A DNA stretch of 64,000 nt from Eulemur rufifrons (lineage: Eukaryota > Chordata > Mammalia > Primates > Lemuridae): positions 11,944,501 through 12,008,500 of the forward strand of contig NC_090995.1 of the NCBI RefSeq assembly GCF_041146395.1, given 5' to 3'. Shown one piece after another: positions 61,549 through 64,000 of this stretch. How positions within the stretch are numbered: the stretch's first letter is position 1; each line of letters begins with the position of its first letter. The notes below the pieces were generated by a model. The model saw nothing but the letters and a program-made list of their open reading frames with translations. It was not told the DNA's origin and did not search any database. The position numbers and the translations under genes are program-made.

Positions 61549-62760
61549 AGTAAACAATCACCCACCTGAGCTCCGCCCAAATTTTTGACCACAAAAATTG
61601 TGAGGGATAATAAAACAGTTGCTTTTTTAATCCATTAACTTTTGGCATAATTACATAGCAATACATAACCGGAACAATCTGCATTCTCTTTACAAATTAT
61701 GTCATCTATTTTCCCCTGTCCTGGTCTTTCTTTTATTAGGGCTTATGACTTTTAAAAAAAAAAAAAAAAATCTCTCTATTATCATTTTAGAGAGCTTTCA
61801 ATGGAGGTGGTAGTGAATACATGTGTGTTATCCATCATGCTTAATGAGACATTGCCTCATTTATTCTTTAATCTTTTATATTCTGAACTATAAATTATTT
61901 TTGGTATATTTCACTATCAGGTTTTTGTTAGATTTTTCAAAACCTAAAGGAAAACTTTTGATGCCATACGCTATCTCTTCCATTAATTACAATTCTATAA
62001 ACCAAAGTCATTCTGATAGAACAATTACATTCCTTCTGGTCTACCGACACATGCGCAGTATTAAGATTGAGCCATATTTCTAATAAAGTTCAGCATTCAT
62101 ATTCTTCCCAGGAAAGCTTATGACAGATAACAGCAATGAATTTAATGCCACGTGTCAACTCATTTTACAAAACCAAAGATACCGTCCTTTTTTAAAATCT
62201 AGTTAAGGGCATGTCTAATCTCATCTTCTAGTCCAATTTCTGACAGGATCCATCAGTACTCAGTAAAAACTGACCCAAATTAACGCTTTCCGGCATGTGT
62301 TAGCAGACCGCGAGCTCATTCATTAGTGCATAACATACAGCAGCATCACAAATAGATAGAAGTGTCACACTAGTGCTTCAGCCCGATCACTCTTGCACAC
62401 TGCCCCAAGTTGCAATGCATGGTCCTATTCAGGAGTCTGGCATAGGTGGGAATACAACCAAAACAGACACTCCAACTGACATTCCCTGAAAGTCAGCCCC
62501 GCTAGAGACATAGCTAAACAGCAATTACAGTGATTTAGGAATTTACATGTCAGTAACTCCTTTATCATGAGCCTGATCATAATGGAGAATCCGGGAGTGG
62601 AGGAAGAGGGAGGAAGGATGACTCTAGGTCCATCTGTACGTCAAGGTAGGTGATCAATAGACCTTAATTCATGCTTTCTCGTGTCCCCCGGTGGACCTAT
62701 CTGATGAACACCGAATACGAAGCCAGTTCAGCAGGGGAAGAACAGTGGTTTCAGAGGCTC
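61549..62760. other. No gene seen
   Basis: AT-rich unique sequence with a run of about 17 A near 61755-61770. Confidence 0.55.
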
Positions 62761-62765
62761 TGCTG

Positions 62766-62932
62766 CAGCCTGGTGCTTCTCAGACTTTAATGTGCACAGG
62801 AATCACCTGCAACTTGGCTACAATGCAGACCTGATTCAGTAGGGATAGTTGGAGGCTGGGATTCTGCATTTCTAACAAGACCCCAGGGATACCAAGGCTG
62901 CTGGGCCGCAGAACACACTCTGAGAAGTAAGA
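62766..62932 (+). mobile_element. MER5A (hAT-Charlie) DNA transposon
   Basis: 'gtgcttctcagactttaatg', 'gtgcacaggaatcacctgca', 'cagacctgattcagtaggg', 'attctgcatttctaacaaga' and 'cacactctgagaagtaa' are MER5A along almost its whole length. Confidence 0.88.
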
Positions 62933-64000
62933 CTATAGTTCCATGTTTATGTATCTCTCTTCTCACATTAAATTCAGGACTTACCCACCTTCCCTGCTAC
63001 CATGCATAACAGTGCCTTGCAAACCAAGTTCTCAATAATGTTCACGAAACTAATAGGCATGAGTAGTTACCGATGAGGAGGAAAATTATCTGACTACATG
63101 CCCCTGGATGCTTGAGGAAAGGCTAAGTATTTTTGAAATTCCATTTTCTATTTTTTTTTTTTTTAAAGAAACGTGCCTATATAACTGAAGCAACTCGAAA
63201 TAATCATTGAGAAGGACATTAGGAGCTTTGGGTAATACAAAAAGGAAATCATAGTTCCTGCTCTCTGAAGGCTTATAAGTTAGGGAGAAAAGGCGTTAGC
63301 TGTGCAATATAGAATCTAAATATCAATTTTAAAATAACGTATTATAAGATCAATGGCCAAATGATTGTTGTAGATGTTATGGAATAAAAGTTTAGATAAT
63401 GAAGTGGTAAATTACAGCTAGGGAAATCTGAATGAGTCTGGATAGATAGATCAGTGGATGATACAACCTTTTTGCCAAGAGCCACAAGGCGTTCTCGTCA
63501 TGCACAGACGAATGCAGATAGACAGAATTTAATGTATCTTTATTTCATTAGCTTGACCTGTGCTGCAATAGGCCCATTTATCCTATGGCACAGCTCCTAG
63601 CATAGTTTATGCCCCCTGTAAAAATAAGATACTATAATGTTCTACTGTAACTATTATGCTTCCATTTTTGTTTCAAAAATTCCCCTGGTAATAAGAAAAC
63701 AGACAGGTTTATTTATCCCACAGGGCTTTTAAATTCAGTCGACACCATCTTGTATTGCCCTTAAAATTAATCACATCCCAGAGTGCCTCCAAATGAACTT
63801 TAGCAAATAATGCAACTGTGATACAATTAACATGTAAGATTTACAATACATTCAAGGCTTCTAGGTCCCCCATCTCAGCACTTCTCTCCTAAATGGGATT
63901 GCACATAGCTGCTAAGAGCAAAGGTGAGTTGCTCTTCAAGGAATGTCAGCCTTACGGAAAGGAAACAGATACGTGATTTTTTGTCTTCTGGGACCACGGT
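62933..64000. other. No gene seen
   Basis: AT-rich unique sequence to the end of the window, with a T run at about 63152-63164. No exon, RNA gene or assignable repeat. Confidence 0.55.

Noticed and set aside
61101..61684. 115- and 119-codon minus-strand frames as transposase
   Set aside because: They are overlapping frames through a non-autonomous hAT repeat and its flank; the GC-rich sequence simply lacks stop codons.

Overview
This window is nuclear DNA of a primate, and the interspersed repeats point to a strepsirrhine, most likely a lemur. Four full-length dimeric Alu elements (17663, 18725, 22965, 40550) share a left-arm and linker sequence that anthropoid Alus lack. It has 'gagcaagagcgagacc' where anthropoids have 'ggccaacatggtgaaacc', a linker of the type 'atagaaagaaatta..tgg.caactaaaa', and the ending 'ctgtgagctaggctga'. 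The 3' end of a LINE-1 at 59204 also looks like the lineage found in lemurs. I saw no lorisoid-type tRNA SINE. The species is inference.

I find no protein-coding gene, rRNA or tRNA I can defend. Overall composition is AT-rich. The longest open frames (about 120-158 codons) lie in repeats or GC/purine-rich stretches, have no recognisable domains, and are the length expected by chance in 64 kb. The window reads as intergenic or deep-intronic DNA.

Layout. 1-8 kb: L2 remnants, an AC microsatellite, one MaLR-like LTR and a perfect 30-bp tandem duplication. 8-17 kb: an MLT1-type solo LTR, a Tigger-like DNA transposon, a MIR and one MaLR LTR nested in another. 17-23 kb: an alternating-unit minisatellite, three Alus (one inside a truncated L1) and a minus-strand MLT1 LTR. 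23-31 kb: old L1M pieces and exon-like remnants of unknown origin. 31-33 kb: a MER20 and an unexplained pair of 166-bp inverted repeats. 33-46 kb: a perfect RFX-type X-box palindrome, L1, L2 and Alu remnants, and an Alu carrying an internal piece of L1. 46-56 kb: mostly unique sequence, several MIRs and a long purine-rich ancient repeat. 56-64 kb: blocks that resemble conserved non-coding elements, a lineage-specific L1, a GC-rich hAT element with an 8-bp target duplication, and a MER5A.

The clearest unusual structures are the Alu-L1-Alu chimera at 45693-46187, with CTAC microhomology at both internal junctions inside one target-site duplication, and the ungapped inverted repeat 31581-31746 / 32756-32921. 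Regulatory suggestions (X-box, CTCF-like sites, PBX-MEIS motif) are motif matches only. Repeat family names come from recall of consensus sequences, not from a database search.
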